The translations under genes were made by a program, and so were the position numbers. A DNA stretch of 64,000 nt from Novosphingobium colocasiae (lineage in GTDB: Bacteria > Pseudomonadota > Alphaproteobacteria > Sphingomonadales > Sphingomonadaceae): the NCBI RefSeq assembly GCF_014652555.1, contig NZ_BMZA01000001.1:346180-410179 (forward strand), written 5' to 3'. The notes under the pieces are model-generated. The model was not told the origin of the DNA and searched no databases. It worked only from the letters and a program-made list of their open reading frames with translations. This document shows positions 35,925 to 44,691 of this stretch, in pieces. Numbering within the stretch: the first letter of the stretch is position 1; each line of letters starts with the position of its first letter.

Positions 35925-36665
35925 CTAGGCGGCGCTGATAAATTCCGCAATCCCCCGGTCGGTCCCGCAAACCCGGTCCCAGAAGCGGAAGTAAAGCCCG
36001 TAGTTGCAGCGGTAGCTTTCGTGATGGCGCTGGTGGTGGCTGGCGGTGATGATCCAGCCGCCCACCCGCGAATGGACCAGCGCGCGCGGGAAGATTTCCC
36101 AGCCCATGTGATTGGTCACCCCCATGATCGTCATGACCAGCAGCACCAGGCCGAGCACGCCGATATGGATCGGGATCGCGAAGACCAGCGCGGGGACGAC
36201 GATCGCCCCGGTCAACGCTTCGATCGGGTGAAAGCTCATCGCCGCCCAGGCGGTGGGCGGCCGGCTGTCGTGATGCACGGCGTGGGCGATGCGGAAGAGG
36301 GCCGGACGATGCATCCAGCGGTGGGTCCAGTAGAACCATGTATCGTGCAGGAAAAGATAGACCAGCAGCGACAGCGGCAGCCACCACCAGGGATAGGCCG
36401 CCGGATCGCGGTATATCCGCGTCCAGCCGCGCGCCTGCCAGCCCCAGGCTACGATCCCGGCCGGAATGCCATAGATCGCGCAGGACAGGAGAGACCAGCC
36501 GATTTCGCGGCGGATCTGCGGTTGCAGGCCGGCATGGTGGCCGGGCCGGACCCGCCCGGTGATCCACGCGAACAGACCCGAGGTTGCCAGATAGCGCACG
36601 CCGACGATCGCCGTCATGGCGATGGCGGAACCGATCGTGGCGGGCAGGAGGGAAGCGGTGGCCAT
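35925..36665 (-). CDS. Sterol desaturase / fatty acid hydroxylase superfamily protein
   Basis: A 246-residue integral membrane di-iron enzyme. Histidine clusters HDTWFYWTHRWMH, HAVHHDS and HHQRHHE form the expected metal site, separated by four to five membrane helices. Relatives hydroxylate or desaturate lipids, including carotenoid beta-rings and fatty acids; the actual substrate is unknown. It is upstream of the MFS gene in one apparent transcript. Confidence 0.92.
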   Translation of the reverse strand: MATASLLPATIGSAIAMTAIVGVRYLATSGLFAWITGRVRPGHHAGLQPQIRREIGWSLLSCAIYGIPAGIVAWGWQARGWTRIYRDPAAYPWWWLPLSLLVYLFLHDTWFYWTHRWMHRPALFRIAHAVHHDSRPPTAWAAMSFHPIEALTGAIVVPALVFAIPIHIGVLGLVLLVMTIMGVTNHMGWEIFPRALVHSRVGGWIITASHHQRHHESYRCNYGLYFRFWDRVCGTDRGIAEFISAA

Positions 36666-36699
36666 GATCGGGGCTTAAGCGCCGGTAGCCGACAAGGAA

Positions 36700-36741
36700 A
36701 GGGCGGACCGCGCGTAGGCTGTGCCCGTCGCGATCCGCCCT
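36700..36741 (-). terminator. Probable terminator of the RhlE gene
   Basis: An 8-bp stem AGGGCGGA/TCCGCCCT extended after one mismatch by four more pairs; on the leftward strand it is followed by the T-containing tract CTTTCCTTGTC. It lies between the helicase stop and the next leftward gene. The T-run is short, so efficiency is uncertain. Confidence 0.5.
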
Positions 36742-36775
36742 GTTATCCTTGAGCGCGGTGGTTGAAGGTCAGGCC

Positions 36776-38257
36776 TCAGCCGGCGCGGCGGACCGCGCCC
36801 TTGTGAGCACCCATGCCCTTGGGGCCGCGCGGGCGGAACCGGCGCGGACGCTGGCCCTCGCCGCCTTCGCCGCCGGCAGGCGCGTGGTCGCGGCGTTCGC
36901 CGCGCGGCGCATCGCTGCGGCCGTCACGACGCGGTTCGCCGCCTTCGCGACGCTGGCCGTCAGAACGCTGATCATCATGGCGGGGGCGATCGCCCCGACC
37001 ATCGCGGCGCTGTTCGCCACCTTCACGGCGACGACCGGCGGGCGCGTTGCGGCGATCACCTTGCGGTTCGGCGGCCTTGCGGGCGGGTGCGGGCAGCCCC
37101 GCAGCCTGCTTCTGGAAATCTTCCGGCAGGGCCAGCGGCTCGCACTTCACGCGGGTCAGGCGCTCGATGTCGCGCAGGTACGGCTTTTCGTCCGGCGCGC
37201 AGTAGCTGATCGCCACACCATCCGCCCCGGCGCGCGCGGTGCGGCCGATGCGGTGGACGTACTGTTCGGGCACGTTGGGCAGTTCGTAGTTGTAGACGTG
37301 GCTGACGCCCGAAACGTCGATCCCGCGCGCGGCGATATCGGTGGCGACCAGCACCCGCACGGTGCCTTGGCGAAACCCGCCCAGCGCGGCGGTGCGCTGC
37401 GCCTGGCTCTTGTTGCCGTGAATGGCGGCGGCGGAGATGCCGGCGGAAACGAGATGGCGCACCACGCGATCGGCACCGTGCTTGGTGCGGGTGAACACCA
37501 GCGCGCGGTCCATCGATCCGTCAGCCAGCCCCGCGCGCAGACTGAGCGTGAGCAGCGCCTGCTTTTCGGCCTGGTTGATGAAGGTGATGTACTGTTCCAC
37601 CCGTTCTGCGGTGGTGGATTGCGGGGCCACTTCGACGCGCACCGGATCGTTGATGAACTGGCGGCCGAGGTCCGCGATCGCCTGCGGCATGGTGGCCGAG
37701 AAGAACAGGCTCTGGCGCTTCTTGGGCAGCAGCGCGGCAACGCGCTTGAGCGGGACGATGAAGCCGAGGTCCATCATCTGGTCGGCTTCGTCGAGCACAA
37801 AGATCTCGACATGGCGCAGCGTCAGCGCGCGCTGGTCGATCAGGTCGAGCAGGCGGCCGGGGGTGGCGACCAGCACATCGGTGCCGCGCTCCAGCGCGCG
37901 GGCCTGCTTGCCCACGGGGACGCCGCCGAACACGCACTGTACGGTGAGGTTGAGGAACTTGGCATAGCCGCGCATGTTCTCGGCGATCTGCGCCGCCAGT
38001 TCGCGCGTCGGCGAAAGCACCAGCATGCGGCAGCCGGCATTGGGGCGCGGCTTGATGTCTTCGGACAGGCGGTGGAGCGAGGGCAGCGCGAACGCGGCGG
38101 TCTTGCCGGTGCCGGTCTGGGCGATGCCCAGGAGGTCACGCCCTTCGAGCAGGGCGGGGATCGCCTGGCGCTGGATCGGAGTGGGATCGGCATAACCCTT
38201 GGCACCAAGCGCACGCAGGATAGGCTCGGCCAGGCCAAGGTCGGTGAAATAGGACAT
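36776..38257 (-). CDS. rhlE: DEAD-box RNA helicase, RhlE type
   Basis: A 493-residue ATP-dependent RNA helicase. Motifs in order: Q-motif GYADPTPIQRQAIP, I AQTGTGKT, Ia PTRELAAQI, II DEAD, III SAT, and VI HRIGRTARAG. After about residue 390 comes a highly charged, Arg/Asp/Gly-rich low-complexity tail that likely binds RNA or promotes condensation. Roles in RNA decay, ribosome assembly and cold adaptation are known for the family. A 316-base gap precedes it. Confidence 0.95.
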   Translation of the reverse strand: MSYFTDLGLAEPILRALGAKGYADPTPIQRQAIPALLEGRDLLGIAQTGTGKTAAFALPSLHRLSEDIKPRPNAGCRMLVLSPTRELAAQIAENMRGYAKFLNLTVQCVFGGVPVGKQARALERGTDVLVATPGRLLDLIDQRALTLRHVEIFVLDEADQMMDLGFIVPLKRVAALLPKKRQSLFFSATMPQAIADLGRQFINDPVRVEVAPQSTTAERVEQYITFINQAEKQALLTLSLRAGLADGSMDRALVFTRTKHGADRVVRHLVSAGISAAAIHGNKSQAQRTAALGGFRQGTVRVLVATDIAARGIDVSGVSHVYNYELPNVPEQYVHRIGRTARAGADGVAISYCAPDEKPYLRDIERLTRVKCEPLALPEDFQKQAAGLPAPARKAAEPQGDRRNAPAGRRREGGEQRRDGRGDRPRHDDQRSDGQRREGGEPRRDGRSDAPRGERRDHAPAGGEGGEGQRPRRFRPRGPKGMGAHKGAVRRAG

Positions 38258-38573
38258 AGGTATCTTTCGAAAAGGATGCGGCGCGCAACATTCCGGGCAA
38301 TCGCGCCGGATATCGGCAGCGCGCGGCAGGGTTCAGTCGGGCGACCCTGCGTGAGGAAGGAAGCTTGATCGGTGAAAAGCCGCTCGTCCGGGCCGGTCAG
38401 GGCATGTCTCGCCGTGACGTCACGCTGCGCGGATTGCGGCGAGCCTGAGGGCCCGCACGCCGGTTTCCGGGGCCGCCTCTAACGCACATTGTGCAACTGC
38501 GCAAGAAGATTGCGCGGCTGGGCACGGATGTCTCTGCTTGCCAGCGGCGGCGCGGAGTGCTTTTGCGCCCCGC
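38258..38573. other. Gap between the helicase and DUF1289 genes
   Basis: 316 bases between divergent genes, with no credible coding frame. It should contain the helicase leader and promoter; the helicase ribosome site AAAGG is near 38272. A short perfect palindrome GCACATTGTGC (38484-38494) is the only symmetric site I noticed. No terminator or structured RNA could be recognised. Confidence 0.45.
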
Positions 38574-38771
38574 ATGGCGCACGTTCCTTCCCCATGCACC
38601 GGTGTCTGCGTGCTCGACCCGGCAACCGGCTGGTGCCGGGGCTGCCTGCGCACGATCAACGAGATCGCGGCGTGGTCTACCCTTGACGACGCGGGAAAGC
38701 GGGCGGTTGTTGCGGCCCTGCCTGCACGCAGACCCGGCGTCACGCTTGGCGGAACCGCACCGGACGTATAG
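38574..38771 (+). CDS. DUF1289 domain-containing small protein
   Basis: A 65-residue protein matching DUF1289: SPCTGVCVLDPATGWCRGCLRT (given in part) with four cysteines in C-x3-C...C-x2-C, which could bind zinc or an Fe-S cluster, followed by the helix TINEIAAWSTLDDAGKRAVV. ATG 38574 is the first start giving a sensible N-terminus; no good ribosome site is visible. The function is unknown. Confidence 0.85.
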   Translation: MAHVPSPCTGVCVLDPATGWCRGCLRTINEIAAWSTLDDAGKRAVVAALPARRPGVTLGGTAPDV

Positions 38772-38800
38772 GCTCCGCCCCGGACAGGGAGGATAAGGCC

Positions 38801-39121
38801 ATGATCGTTTCCACTACCGAGAATGTCGCCGGCCATCAGACCGCCGAAACGCTGGGGCAGGTGTTCGGCGTCGTCGTGCGTAGCCGGGGGCTCAGCGGCA
38901 ATATCATCGCCGGCCTGCGCACGATCATCGGCGGCGAGATCAAGGAATATACCGCGCTGGTAGAGGATACGCGGCGGCAGGCGGTCGATCGTCTGGTGAT
39001 GAACGCCCGGCTGATGGGGGCCGATGCGGTGGTGATGATGCGTTTCGATTCGGGATCGATCGGCCAGACCATGAATGAAGTGGTCGCCTATGGCACGGCG
39101 GTGCGGCTCGTCCGCGCATGA
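38801..39121 (+). CDS. YbjQ family (UPF0145) protein
   Basis: A 106-residue protein of the YbjQ/heavy-metal-binding-domain family: TTENVAGHQTAETLGQVFGVVVRS, then GLRTIIGGEIKEYTALVEDTR and MGADAVVMMRFDS. These form a dodecin-like or pentameric alpha/beta fold; the biological role is unresolved. A good ribosome site (GGGAGGATAAGG) precedes the ATG. It is coupled to the next gene (ATGA). Confidence 0.93.
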   Translation: MIVSTTENVAGHQTAETLGQVFGVVVRSRGLSGNIIAGLRTIIGGEIKEYTALVEDTRRQAVDRLVMNARLMGADAVVMMRFDSGSIGQTMNEVVAYGTAVRLVRA

Positions 39122-39420
39122 GCCCGGTCGCGCGCACCACGGCGCTGGTGCTGGGCGGGGCGGTGGCGCTGGGCGGGATCGCCCTGTGCACCGTCGATCC
39201 CGGTGGCATCGCGCTGGTGGCGGTTGGCGGGCTGATCGTCGCCAGCGTGCTGGTGGAAGGGCGCTACCGGCGCGGCAGCGGGCAGGCCATGGGTACGTCG
39301 GGGCGCTGGCAGGATACCGGTGAACGCGAGATCGACAGCGAGACCGGGCAGCCGGTGGCGGTGTGGTTCGATCCCGTCAGCGGCGCGCGGCGTTATCTCC
39401 CGCTGGGCGAGCGCCCCTGA
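39118..39420 (+). CDS. Small membrane protein downstream of the YbjQ-family gene
   Basis: A 100-residue protein with two adjacent hydrophobic segments (TTALVLGGAVALGGIALC and GGIALVAVGGLIVASVLV) and a soluble C-terminal tail with SETGQPVAVWFDPVSGARRY, a pattern seen in small phage-shock-like membrane proteins. No family was assigned. The ATG overlaps the upstream stop by four bases, so it may work with the YbjQ protein. Confidence 0.75.
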   Translation: MSPVARTTALVLGGAVALGGIALCTVDPGGIALVAVGGLIVASVLVEGRYRRGSGQAMGTSGRWQDTGEREIDSETGQPVAVWFDPVSGARRYLPLGERP

Positions 39421-39427
39421 CGGCGCG

Positions 39428-39934
39428 TCAGCTATCGAAATCCTGGCCCCACTGCCGGGTGTGCGGATCGGCCAGCGTCACCACCCGGCGCAGCGCGGCG
39501 CGCGCCAGCCGCTCGGTCTCCACCTTGCGGCGCGGCGCGGCCAGCCGCCGGGTTGGCGCGGGGCGCAGGATTTCCGCGTCATAGCCATCGCCCACGATCA
39601 GCCCGCACAGATCCGGGCGGAACGCATCGGTGTCCATGCAGGCGCGATCGAGGTGCGGGGCAAGGCCCCAGTAGAACCGGTCGCAATAATTGAGATAGTC
39701 GGGCCACTTGGCATCGCCCAGCAGATCGGCCTTGGCCACCTTGATCTCGACGATGATGATCTGCCCGCGCGCATCCACCCCCATCAGGTCGGCGCGGCGG
39801 CCGCAGCGCAGCGGCATCTCGCCCAGGCACCAGATATCGTTGCGGGCAAACAGCCGGCCGATCCCGCGCGCGACATCGGCCGCACTGGGCAGGGGCGGTG
39901 ATGAGGCAGGCAGCAGCGAATCGGGCATCGACAT
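39428..39934 (-). CDS. mmcB: MmcB family DNA repair protein
   Basis: A 168-residue protein of the MmcB (DUF1052) family, a PD-(D/E)XK-like fold. RRADLMGVDARGQIIIVEIKVAKADLLGD (given in part) holds the Asp, Glu and Lys of the nuclease-type site, and WPDYLNYCDRFYWGL is the family signature. In Caulobacter mmcB belongs to the SOS response. No clear LexA box was found here. The start at 39934 (MSMPDS) is a best guess; 39928 is possible. Confidence 0.9.
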   Translation of the reverse strand: MSMPDSLLPASSPPLPSAADVARGIGRLFARNDIWCLGEMPLRCGRRADLMGVDARGQIIIVEIKVAKADLLGDAKWPDYLNYCDRFYWGLAPHLDRACMDTDAFRPDLCGLIVGDGYDAEILRPAPTRRLAAPRRKVETERLARAALRRVVTLADPHTRQWGQDFDS

Positions 39935-39994
39935 CGCGGCATGATAGGAACAAAATGTGAACCAAGGCAAGCCGGACGCGGCCGGCTCGGTGGC

Positions 39995-40420
39995 TCAGGT
40001 CATCCGGCGGGCGGTTCCGGCTGGGATCAGGGCGACCAGCCCGTCGCGCGAATGCACGAAATCGCGGTATAGCGCATGGGCTGCGGCGCGCGGATTTGCA
40101 CCCCGGGCGATCGCGGACAGCAGGGCGGACAGGCCCGGCTCCATGATCGCGGAAAGATCGGCGATCCCCTGCTCGGCCAGCTCGCGCCGCCAGCCCCCGC
40201 AATCGCGGACGGCGGCGGGGAAATTGCGCTGGTCAGGCGTTTGCGGCGGCGTCTCGACCCCGGCGATCGCGGCGACGGCACCCGCCGCATCATGCAGAGC
40301 GGACCACTTCATCCCCAGCGCCGAGGCGGAACCGGTACCGAACTGGGCCCGTCCCGCCCGGCCGAGCGGATTGCCGGCAAAGACGGTGGAATCGCTGGTG
40401 TTGATCGGCGTGGCGTCCAT
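39995..40420 (-). CDS. Hypothetical protein
   Basis: A 141-residue Ala-rich protein beginning [23 protein letters not shown]. It is mainly helical after residue 35 ([43 protein letters not shown]), without signal peptide or membrane helices. No known family. The open frame continues upstream through the tRNA gene, but that part is an artefact, so I start at ATG 40420. The other strand is also open here; codon choice and a plausible fold favour this strand. Confidence 0.6.
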   Translation of the reverse strand: MDATPINTSDSTVFAGNPLGRAGRAQFGTGSASALGMKWSALHDAAGAVAAIAGVETPPQTPDQRNFPAAVRDCGGWRRELAEQGIADLSAIMEPGLSALLSAIARGANPRAAAHALYRDFVHSRDGLVALIPAGTARRMT

Positions 40421-40588
40421 CCCTCGCGGATAACCCCGCCAGCCTTGCCAAATTGCTAACCGTCGCGAAAAATTTTTACGATCCGTTAAGGCGCGGGTCG
40501 GCGATCGGCAGCGCCCGCCGCGAAAACTGGCGGCGGGCGGAATTGCCACTGGCAAGGCGCGCGATGCTCTGCTAACCGCCCCTCCATT

Positions 40589-40665
<77 letters not shown>

Positions 40666-40854
40666 AGTCCCTCAAAAATCGCACCCACGTCGCCCAGGGG
40701 CTCGCCAAAACGAGGAAAGCGTCGAGCATTACACCGCGAGCGAGATCTGCTTTCCCACTCCTCTCTGCCGTTCGATATGTCGGCAACTCGCCACCCCACT
40801 CAACTCCCTAAAACCATTGCACCCGCGCGGTTGGTGTTGCACAAGCCGCCGGGA

Positions 40855-42381
40855 ATGAGTGGCCCGCGTATCCTTCTGGTGATCGGCGGCGGCATTGCCG
40901 CCTACAAGTCCTGCGAACTTGTCCGCATGATCCGCAAGCACGGCGGCGAGGTGACTTGCGTGCTGACCGAGGGCGGGGCGAGGTTCGTGACGCCGATGGC
41001 GCTGGCCGCGCTCTCGGAAAAGCCCGTTCACACGACCTTGTGGGACCTCAGGAACGAGGTCGAGATGGGGCACATCCAGTTCAGCCGCGAGGCGGACCTG
41101 ATCGTTGTCTGCCCGGCCACTGCCAACCTCCTCGCCAAGATGGCGTCGGGCATAGCCGATGACCTAGCCACCACGCTGATGCTGGCGACCGACAAGCCGG
41201 TGATGGCGGTGCCCGCCATGAACGTGCGGATGTGGCAGCACGCCGCCACCATGCGAAACATCGCGGTGCTGCGCAGCGCCGGCGTCGATGTGATGGAGCC
41301 CGATGAAGGGGTGATGGCCTGCGGCGAATTCGGCCCCGGACGCCTGCCCGAACCGCAGGCCGTATGGGAGCGCATCGCCTGGGCGCTGAACCTCGATGGG
41401 GAGAAAGCGCCCGTCCAGCCACTCCCGGCAGTCGCGCAGGTGGCAGAGCCCTCGTGGCAGCACCCGGTGCTCGATACCCGCGAAACCGATCCTTACGCGG
41501 CGGAAGGGCTGGGGCTGGGCGGGCTGACTGGCTCGATGATCTCGCGCGGGCTGCAAAGGGCGAAGAAGGCGATCGGCCTCAGCGCCGAAGAGCCGCCGAT
41601 GGCCGAACCCGCCCCGCCACTTCTGATGCGCAAGGGTGCCGCGCGCGCCGCGCCGCCGACCGATCCGCAAGCGCTCAACCACACCGTCTCCGCCCATGGC
41701 GATGCCCGCGCGCCGCAGCCTTGGCGTCCGGCGTCCGGCCCGCTGGCCGACCGCCATGTGCTGGTGACGGCGGGCCCGACCTGGGAGCCGATCGATCCCG
41801 TGCGCTACATCGCCAACCGTTCATCGGGCAAGCAGGGCTTCGCGATCGCCGCTGCCGCTGCCGAGGCTGGGGCCCGGGTGACGCTGGTGGCCGGGCCGGT
41901 CCATTTGCCGACGCCGCCTGGAGTGACCCGCGTGGACGTGGAAAGCGCGCGCGAGATGGCCGAGGCGGTGAGCCGCGCGCTGCCTGCCGACGTGGCGGTG
42001 ATGGTCGCGGCGGTGGCGGACTGGCGGCCGGTCAGCGCTGCCGGCATCAAGCTGAAGAAGCGTGGTTACGCCCCACCGGCGCTGGAACTTGCGGAAAATC
42101 CGGATATCCTCGCCACCGTGGCCGCCAGCCCGAACCGCCCGGCGCTGCTGGTGGGCTTTGCCGCCGAAACCAACGACGTGCTTCACTACGCGCGCGAAAA
42201 GCGCCAGCGCAAGGGGGCCGACTGGATCGTTGCCAACGACGTCTCGGGCGACGTCATGGGCGGCGCGAACAACACCGTCCACATTGTGCGCCAGGACGAT
42301 ATCGTCAGCCTGCCGGAAATGCCCAAGGACGATGTCGCCCGCGCACTGGTCGAAAGGTTTGCCGATGCATTCGTCCGATAG
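40855..42381 (+). CDS. coaBC: Bifunctional CoaBC with an unusually long inter-domain linker
   Basis: A 508-residue coenzyme A biosynthesis enzyme. The N-terminal CoaC flavoprotein domain (about 1-180) decarboxylates phosphopantothenoylcysteine; it shows GGGIAAYKS, the PAMNVRMW motif and the active-site [10 protein letters not shown] with Cys. The C-terminal CoaB domain (from about 297) ligates Cys to phosphopantothenate; [25 protein letters not shown] (given in part) and AAVADWRP...KLKK are present. Between them lie ~115 residues of Pro/Ala-rich linker with a short helix ([14 protein letters not shown]); most CoaBC proteins have only a short join. The start is Met at 40855. Confidence 0.94.
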   Translation: MSGPRILLVIGGGIAAYKSCELVRMIRKHGGEVTCVLTEGGARFVTPMALAALSEKPVHTTLWDLRNEVEMGHIQFSREADLIVVCPATANLLAKMASGIADDLATTLMLATDKPVMAVPAMNVRMWQHAATMRNIAVLRSAGVDVMEPDEGVMACGEFGPGRLPEPQAVWERIAWALNLDGEKAPVQPLPAVAQVAEPSWQHPVLDTRETDPYAAEGLGLGGLTGSMISRGLQRAKKAIGLSAEEPPMAEPAPPLLMRKGAARAAPPTDPQALNHTVSAHGDARAPQPWRPASGPLADRHVLVTAGPTWEPIDPVRYIANRSSGKQGFAIAAAAAEAGARVTLVAGPVHLPTPPGVTRVDVESAREMAEAVSRALPADVAVMVAAVADWRPVSAAGIKLKKRGYAPPALELAENPDILATVAASPNRPALLVGFAAETNDVLHYAREKRQRKGADWIVANDVSGDVMGGANNTVHIVRQDDIVSLPEMPKDDVARALVERFADAFVR

Positions 42382-42835
42382 CGTTCCCGTCCGGGTCAGG
42401 GTGCTGCCCCATGGCGAAGGCCTGCCGCTGCCGGCCTATGCGACGGACGGGGCCGCCGGGATGGATGCGGTCTCGGCCGAGGACGTGACGCTTGCCCCCG
42501 GTGCCCGCCACGCAGTGGCGACCGGGCTGTCGGTGGCGATCCCCGCCGGCTACGAAATCCAGGTGCGCCCGCGCTCGGGCCTCGCGCTCAAGCGCGGCAT
42601 TTCGGTGCCCAACACCCCCGGCACGATCGACAGCGACTATCGCGGCGAAGTGAAGGTGATCCTCATCAACCACGGTGCCGAACCGTTCGAGATCAGGCGC
42701 GGCGATCGTATCGCGCAACTGGTCCTCGCCCCGGTCACCCGCGCAAGCTGGATGGAAGTGGACGAACTCGACGCGACCGAGCGCGGCGAGGGCGGCTTCG
42801 GTTCGACCGGCGGGGTGGCGGCGCTGGGGAATTAG
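42365..42835 (+). CDS. dut: dUTP diphosphatase
   Basis: A 156-residue trimeric dUTPase that lowers dUTP and supplies dUMP. Motifs: 1 GAAGMDAVS, 2 [11 protein letters not shown], 3 [10 protein letters not shown], 4 RGDRIAQLV, 5 GGFGSTGG. It starts at ATG 42365 inside the end of coaBC (17 nt overlap), the classical coaBC-dut neighbourhood. Confidence 0.95.
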   Translation: MHSSDSVPVRVRVLPHGEGLPLPAYATDGAAGMDAVSAEDVTLAPGARHAVATGLSVAIPAGYEIQVRPRSGLALKRGISVPNTPGTIDSDYRGEVKVILINHGAEPFEIRRGDRIAQLVLAPVTRASWMEVDELDATERGEGGFGSTGGVAALGN

Positions 42836-42867
42836 CCATATCAGCGAAAAATCCGATTTGAAAACAA

Positions 42868-42959
42868 CGTCATGCTGAACTCGTTTCAGCATCCATCGCG
42901 CCTGCGGAAACTGCGGCGCGTATCGCGAGATGAACCCTGAAACAAGTTCTAGGGTGACG
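42868..42959. repeat. REP-type inverted pair downstream of dut (family D)
   Basis: CGTCATGCTGAACTCGTTTC... (42868-42889) and its imperfect inverse ...AAGTTCTAGGGTGACG (42937-42959) enclose 47 bases. The CATGCTGAACTCGTTTCAGCA / CCCTGAAACAAGTT wording is a widespread alphaproteobacterial intergenic repeat. It lies between the convergent dut and TauE genes and may terminate or stabilise their transcripts. Confidence 0.82.
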
Positions 42960-42992
42960 GGGTGTGTGGTGAGATGCGCTTCAAATGGCTGA

Positions 42993-43760
42993 TTACTTTG
43001 CCATCGTCAGGATGTACACCGCCACGGCGATGACGATCATCGCGAACAGCGCGCGGCCGAGGCGCTGGCGTTTCGCCAGCCGTTCCGCGAACGGCATCGC
43101 CGCCAGCGTCCCGATGCCGCCGCCCGCCACCAGCGCCAGGAACAGCGGCCAGGATACCAGCCCCGAAGCGGCATAGGACGCGCTCGTCGCCGATCCGAAC
43201 AGCGCCACCGACACCAGCGATGAGGCACCGGCGTTGGCCAGCGTCATCCCGGTCGCCGCCATCAGCCCCGGCGCGATCAGGAAGCCGCCGCCGATGCCGA
43301 AGAACCCCGCCGCCAGCCCTGTCGCCAGGCCGACCGGGGCCAGCCGCAGCACCATGCGCGGCTGGAGGTGGACGCCGGGATCGCCCTCGCTGCGGCGGGG
43401 CAGCAGCATCGAGACGGCGATGGCGATCATCGCCAGCGCGAACCACGTCAGCAGCGCGCGGCCGTCCACCTGCTTGGCAAGGTGGGCCCCGGCCAGCGCG
43501 CCGATGAGGCCCGATGCCGCGAACACCGATGCGCAGGGCCACTTCACCCGCCCGGCGCGCGCCTGCGCGGCCAGGCCGGTCGCGGCGTTGACCGCCACCG
43601 CCGCTGCCGATGTGCCGATGGCGAGGTGCGCGTCGGTCACGCCAACGACATAGATCAGCCAGGGCGTCGCCAGCACCGATCCGCCGCCGCCGAACAGCGT
43701 CAGCAGCAGGCCGACCAGCGCGCCCCCCAGCGCCGCCAGTGCGAGCGCGTCCCAGCCCAT
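42993..43760 (-). CDS. TauE/SafE-family sulfite exporter-like permease
   Basis: A 255-residue membrane protein with about eight helices and the two half-repeats of the TauE/SafE family (LTLFGGGGSVLATPWLIYVVG and AGFFGIGGGFLIAPGL). Export of sulfite or a related sulfur anion is expected. It starts two bases after the rhodanese gene stop and completes a three-gene set with the ArsR repressor, which fits disposal of sulfite made during persulfide oxidation. Confidence 0.92.
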   Translation of the reverse strand: MGWDALALAALGGALVGLLLTLFGGGGSVLATPWLIYVVGVTDAHLAIGTSAAAVAVNAATGLAAQARAGRVKWPCASVFAASGLIGALAGAHLAKQVDGRALLTWFALAMIAIAVSMLLPRRSEGDPGVHLQPRMVLRLAPVGLATGLAAGFFGIGGGFLIAPGLMAATGMTLANAGASSLVSVALFGSATSASYAASGLVSWPLFLALVAGGGIGTLAAMPFAERLAKRQRLGRALFAMIVIAVAVYILTMAK

Positions 43761-43762
43761 GG

Positions 43763-44296
43763 TCAGGCGCGGGCCGCGCGGTTCCAGGGGGCCAGCATCA
43801 GCACGCGGGCCATGCCACAGGTGCCGGTCAGCCCGGCAAAGGTGAGCCCGGCCCCGACGAAGCCGGACAGGCCGAACCAGCCCGGCGCGACAAGGAAGCC
43901 GAGGATCACGCCGGTCAGGATGAGCGTCCCGGCGGCGATCTGCACCTGCCGGTTGATTTCCAGCGGCGCGCTGCGGTCCTGCGCCACCGGCAGGCCGGCG
44001 CGCGACCACGCCTCAAGCCCGCCGTCCAGCACATAGGCGTCCCCTTGCGCAGCGGCGGCAAGGCGATCGCAGGCCCCCGCCGTGCGCATGCCGGTGCGGC
44101 AGGTGAACACCACGTCAGTGGCGGGATCGACGCCGAGGTGCGCCTGTTCGAGCGCGGACAGCGGCTGCGACAGCGCGCCCGGAATGTGGGCGCGGGCGAA
44201 TTCGTCCGCCTCGCGGATATCGACGAGCACGGCGCGGCCTGCGGCGATGCGGGTGTGGACGTCTTGCGGCGAAAGCTTGTGGAGGGTGGCGGTCAT
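43763..44296 (-). CDS. Rhodanese domain fused to a DUF2892 membrane domain
   Basis: A 177-residue sulfurtransferase. The rhodanese domain (about 5-105) has the active-site loop TCRTGMRT with Cys66. The C-terminal ~60 residues are a DUF2892-type two-helix membrane hairpin (AAGTLILTGVILGFLV, GFVGAGLTFAGLTGTCGMARVL), which tethers the enzyme to the inner membrane. It would move persulfide sulfur between thiols. The start overlaps the stop of the ArsR regulator gene by four bases. Confidence 0.93.
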   Translation of the reverse strand: MTATLHKLSPQDVHTRIAAGRAVLVDIREADEFARAHIPGALSQPLSALEQAHLGVDPATDVVFTCRTGMRTAGACDRLAAAAQGDAYVLDGGLEAWSRAGLPVAQDRSAPLEINRQVQIAAGTLILTGVILGFLVAPGWFGLSGFVGAGLTFAGLTGTCGMARVLMLAPWNRAARA

Positions 44297-44625
44297 GGTT
44301 GTTCCCCTGGGTCAGGCGGGCAGAACAGCTCCGCCAGGGTCTGGATCACCCGCAGCGCCGCGGGATCGGCGATGCGGTAATGGATGGTCTGGCTTTCCCG
44401 CCGCGTCGCGACGATGCCGTGTTCGCGCAGCAGCGCGAGATGCTGCGACAGCGCCGATTGCGACAGGCCGATGCGGGACTGCAGCGTCCCCACCGTCAGC
44501 TCGCCGTCCGCCAACTGGCACAGAATCATCAGCCGTTTTTCGTTGCCGAGCAGGCGCAGCAGCGCCGCGGCGCGCCCGGCGCTTTCTTCGAACACGGCAA
44601 GATCGATGCGGGTCAGGTCCAACAT
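44293..44625 (-). CDS. bigR: ArsR-family persulfide sensor/repressor, BigR/SqrR-like
   Basis: A 110-residue winged-helix repressor. The DNA-binding helix is LSQSALSQHLALLREHGIV. Cys36 (MILCQLADGEL) and Cys102 (LFCPPD) match in place the two cysteines that form a polysulfide bridge in SqrR/BigR, so it should release DNA when sulfide or persulfide builds up. It heads the leftward rhodanese-TauE operon and faces the dioxygenase gene. The open frame extends far upstream, but Met at 44625 gives the normal family length. Confidence 0.88.
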   Translation of the reverse strand: MLDLTRIDLAVFEESAGRAAALLRLLGNEKRLMILCQLADGELTVGTLQSRIGLSQSALSQHLALLREHGIVATRRESQTIHYRIADPAALRVIQTLAELFCPPDPGEQP

Positions 44626-44635
44626 GACTTCCTTT

Positions 44636-44691
44636 ATATTCGTTGATTCTAAATTAGCAACATGTAATATGAGTCGCAAGGAGATTGTTGC
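44636..44691. promoter_or_regulatory. Probable divergent promoter/operator of the sulfide locus
   Basis: The 66-base gap between divergent genes is strikingly AT-rich. It contains an imperfect symmetric site, ATATT (44636-44640) ... GTTG ... CAAC ... AATAT (44666-44670), and two direct ATTC steps. Short gaps of this type hold the operator through which BigR-type repressors control both directions. AAGGAG eight bases before ATG 44692 is the dioxygenase ribosome site. The exact operator is inferred. Confidence 0.6.

Noticed and set aside
38484..38494. Palindrome GCACATTGTGC as an operator for the helicase or DUF1289 gene
   Set aside because: Only 11 bases, single copy and no matching regulator nearby; too weak to call.
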